DNA of 64,000 nucleotides from assembly GCF_036967215.1 (NCBI RefSeq), contig NZ_CP146016.1, positions 2,605,337-2,669,336 on the forward strand. Reading direction: 5' to 3'. The DNA comes from Sulfolobus tengchongensis (GTDB taxonomy: Archaea > Thermoproteota > Thermoprotei_A > Sulfolobales > Sulfolobaceae). The notes under the pieces are model-generated. The model was not told the origin of the DNA, ran no database searches, and was given only the letters and a program-made list of their open reading frames with translations. A program made the position numbers and the translations under genes. Positions 60,823-64,000 of this stretch are shown piece by piece; position 1 is the stretch's first letter, and every line of letters starts with the position of its first letter.

Positions 60823-61051
60823 CTTTCTCCACCTCTTCTAGTGACTTTAAAATTGTATAGATCCAAAGTATATAAGAGTTCATTATAGCCCTAGCCCTAG
60901 TAATTGAAGGGGCATTTATACTAATCTCTATAGGGTTTTTCCTAATTTTTACATATTTAGTATCTATTTTCTCAATTATTATAGAATTATATATTATATC
61001 CTCTAGCTCTTTTTTATTACTATCTGTATGGATTGAAATTTGTATTTGCAT
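60815..61051 (-). CDS. pcc1: KEOPS complex subunit Pcc1
   Basis: A 78-residue Pcc1-like protein ([41 protein letters not shown]). Pcc1 dimerises the KEOPS complex, which makes t6A on tRNA. Overlaps the Brix gene by 32 bases; the Brix-pcc1-pfdB order next to L37ae is conserved. Confidence 0.88.
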   Translation of the reverse strand: MQIQISIHTDSNKKELEDIIYNSIIIEKIDTKYVKIRKNPIEISINAPSITRARAIMNSYILWIYTILKSLEEVEKGG

Positions 61052-61583
61052 TTGTCTTTTCCGCTTCCATTACTACTCTTAAGAACTTAACGTTTTCCGT
61101 TGCCAATATAAACAAAAGTTCACATTCTTTATTTGAAATTTCTTCTAAATTAACGTAGATCTGGCATTTATTTGAAAAAGTGGTAAATAAGTTCATATCT
61201 ATCAGAAAATCTCTAAGGAATATACAATTATTATTTCTTATGCAAACAGATTTGATATTTCCTACATTCCTTATCTTATTTAATGTAATCCTATAATCAA
61301 GAGGTAAGGATAAACCTGCTAATCTAAATATGTACTTTGTGGAAAAACTTTGAAGATCATAAACAAGCATTTTGTAAGGATTTCCCTTTTTTGCTAAAAC
61401 CAAGACTACATATAACGCACCAAGACTAACAGCAATATTAAACAGTTCCCTTAGATTTTTCTTACCTCTATTAATCTTAATCGAATCAGGTAGCACAAAT
61501 TGCAATGTATTTAAAAAATTCCTTACTCTAATACTAGGATCTCTAGACGAAGTTATAACTACTCTAGTACGGTATATATGCAA
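61020..61583 (-). CDS. Brix-domain ribosome biogenesis protein
   Basis: The 187-residue archaeal Brix protein (Imp4/Rpf-like) begins VVITSSRDPSIRVRNFLNTLQFVLPDSIKINRGKKNLREL, the signature entry, followed by ALYVVLVLAKKGNPYKMLVYDL. It likely binds rRNA during early assembly. Overlaps L37ae by 20 bases and pcc1 by 32. Confidence 0.88.
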   Translation of the reverse strand: MHIYRTRVVITSSRDPSIRVRNFLNTLQFVLPDSIKINRGKKNLRELFNIAVSLGALYVVLVLAKKGNPYKMLVYDLQSFSTKYIFRLAGLSLPLDYRITLNKIRNVGNIKSVCIRNNNCIFLRDFLIDMNLFTTFSNKCQIYVNLEEISNKECELLFILATENVKFLRVVMEAEKTNANTNFNPYR

Positions 61584-61785
61584 GTCCTGCCCACTTAGAT
61601 CCGCATTTCTTGCAATACCATATCCCAGAGGCTAACCTAACGACTTTTCCAGTAGTTTTGCAGTAGGGGCATTGATGATCTTCGTATCTTCTTTCCATTA
61701 TTTCTTTCCATTTTTTCCTTAATGTGGATCCATATCTGGCACCAAATCTTCCTGCAATACCAGTCACTTTGCCCATACGTAACAC
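61564..61785 (-). CDS. rpl37ae: 50S ribosomal protein L37ae (L43e)
   Basis: A zinc-ribbon ribosomal protein: GKVTGIAGRFGARYGSTLRKKW, then CPYCKTTGKVVRLASGIWYCKKC. Likely start Met4 (MGKVTGI, 61776), giving 70 residues. It lies 14 bases after the exosome gene rrp42. Confidence 0.94.
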   Translation of the reverse strand: MLRMGKVTGIAGRFGARYGSTLRKKWKEIMERRYEDHQCPYCKTTGKVVRLASGIWYCKKCGSKWAGLAYIPY

Positions 61786-61799
61786 CTACCTCCTATACA

Positions 61800-62627
61800 T
61801 TAGATATTTAGTTGCTTTTTAAGTTCTTCTAAAAGCTTAACTGCAGATGCTCTCGCTACATTTTCAGCTTGATCTATTTCTTGCAAAGCAATACTACCTT
61901 TTCCACTTTTCTGAATACCTACTATCCTTAGATCTGGTGTGTAAGAGAATGAAATTTTTGCATCCATTATAGTCTCTTCATCTAAATCTGGGTCGATTAC
62001 TAGATATCTATCTATTTTTGCAACAGATACTGTGACTACTGGGAAATTCATCGGTAACTTGCCTATTATTTCGTTCTTGTTAACCTTAATTCCATTAGCG
62101 TCTTGCTCAACCTTATATAGCTTAGTATTGTATAGTGCTGCTACTGAAGCTAATGTACAAGCATCTAGAACATTTCCGCCATAATCTAGAACATAAACAT
62201 CAAGCCAAACTGTCCAAACACTCTTTCCGGGCTCTATCGTAAGCTTCGTTAAATCTATAGCTTTGGAGTCTCTTAAGCTTCTATCTACTACTCTTGCTAA
62301 CTCGATAGCATTTTCATCTGGAGGTCCAGGCTCGAATGTTTCATATGCTAATGGTAGAAGCTCCACATTTACTATAAGGTTTCCTTGATTAGGGGTATCC
62401 TCATAGGGTTTTTCTACTTCAATTTTAGTCCCAGCTAAAACCATAGTGTTTCCTAATTTAACTAATGCAGAACCATCAGCTTTTTTAGCATAGTCTAATA
62501 TTATTGAAATCGATCTATAGTCAGTTAATTTTCTTCCATCTTGTCTAATGCCTTTCTCGAAAAGACTTACTATACTTTCTTTTTTAATTATTGGAATTAT
62601 ATTTTGATTAGATGGCGTTGAAGACAA
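61800..62627 (-). CDS. rrp42: Exosome subunit Rrp42
   Basis: A 275-residue RNase PH-fold subunit: SLFEKGIRQDGRKLTDYRSISIILDYAKKADGSALVKLGNTMVLAGTKIEVE. Rrp42 lacks the phosphorolytic residues but forms the hexameric ring with Rrp41. Two bases downstream of rrp41. Confidence 0.96.
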   Translation of the reverse strand: MSSTPSNQNIIPIIKKESIVSLFEKGIRQDGRKLTDYRSISIILDYAKKADGSALVKLGNTMVLAGTKIEVEKPYEDTPNQGNLIVNVELLPLAYETFEPGPPDENAIELARVVDRSLRDSKAIDLTKLTIEPGKSVWTVWLDVYVLDYGGNVLDACTLASVAALYNTKLYKVEQDANGIKVNKNEIIGKLPMNFPVVTVSVAKIDRYLVIDPDLDEETIMDAKISFSYTPDLRIVGIQKSGKGSIALQEIDQAENVARASAVKLLEELKKQLNI

Positions 62628-62629
62628 TC

Positions 62630-63376
<747 letters not shown>

Positions 63377-64000
63377 CTAATTTTTCCTCAATAAATTGTT
63401 TTATTCTATCTGTTAGGCCTTTTATATGTGACTCATTCTCAATTTTCCTAATAGCCTCAATTAGAATTTCCTCAGATAATCGAGAAGGACAATTCGCCCA
63501 TATTCTGCCATTATTTGCAACTAACATGCTGCATCCGCTTTTTGAGGTTAAGGTCTCGTACATACTTTTATTCTTGCCTATAACGCGCGGGACCTTAACT
63601 GGCATTATCTCAATAACTGTACCATTACTTATACGACCTAAATCTTTACCTTTTACCGATAAAACTGGATCTACTGTTCTGTCGAAATTCTCAATTCGGG
63701 CTATTATGTAATCACCTACATCTAAATATCTTCTTAAATCCTCGCCAACATTAACAGGCCTACCTAAAAGGTTTAAAGCAGGCAAATAAGCCTTATATGG
63801 TGCTTTTATATCAACTACCCAACCATAAATCTCCACATCCTCTATTAATCCTATCACGATGTCGCCAATCTTAGGATAGTAAAACGAACCCTCTAATGGA
63901 ATTATCTCAAATTGAGTATCCTTTACATCAAATAGACCAACTACTGTAGAATAGTATTTATTACTAACTTTTAGTATGTATGGGGACCAAGGAATCTGAA

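Overview
The window is chromosomal DNA of a Sulfolobales archaeon, most likely of the Sulfolobus/Saccharolobus islandicus-solfataricus group. The reasons are the low G+C content, TATA boxes about 26 bases upstream of near-leaderless starts, Rpo13, two distinct PCNA genes, a short PIP-tailed XPF, a split MetE, an archaeal intron in cbf5, and the crenarchaeal Ced DNA-import genes. The species assignment is inferred from remembered protein sequences, not from a search.

Layout. 1-6.1 kb: S6e (partial), CbiX, S15, a two-gene methionine synthase, a PCNA subunit, CbiA and a DUF2208-type membrane protein. 6.2-9.6 kb: a riboflavin operon (ribB, ribC, ribH, GTP cyclohydrolase III) ending in a deaminase-like amidohydrolase. 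9.6-17.2 kb: PCNA1, Rpo13, a membrane HerA/VirB4-like ATPase (CedB candidate), an Lhr-type helicase, L14e, intron-containing cbf5, a methyltransferase and an intron-containing tRNA-Ser. 17.4-24.4 kb: TmcA, tRNA-Gly, a probable C/D box sRNA and a three-gene ABC system.

24.65-32.27 kb is a mobile element integrated in tRNA-Phe. It is bounded by a 39-bp direct repeat and has an apparently intact tyrosine integrase next to the intact tRNA. It carries a compact small-gene operon, a divergent pair of paralogous winged-helix genes, an IS607-family insertion (serine transposase plus TnpB), a transporter fragment, and five copies of an inverted repeat (GTTAAC, 6-base GC-rich spacer, GTTAAC) that look like operators of one private regulatory circuit.

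32.3-36.6 kb: a structured-RNA candidate, archaemetzincin, archease, then on the minus strand CedA2-CedA-CedA1, cytidylate kinase, L34e, an EMC3-like protein and adenylate kinase. 36.6-49.6 kb: SecY and one long minus-strand ribosomal protein cluster (L3 to L15) that also encodes RNase P protein Rnp1. 49.6-64 kb: a SPOUT methyltransferase, IleRS, LeuB, a DUF447 protein, an M28 peptidase, a HAD hydrolase, EF-2, XPF, prefoldin beta, Pcc1, a Brix protein, L37ae and the exosome subunits Rrp42, Rrp41 and Rrp4 (5' end beyond the window).

Most of the window is core information processing: translation, rRNA/tRNA modification, RNA decay and the replication clamp. The accessory content is the tRNA-Phe element. 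The least conventional host loci are the Ced import genes embedded at the end of the ribosomal cluster, the riboflavin-linked deaminase candidate, and the structured RNA upstream of the archaemetzincin gene.
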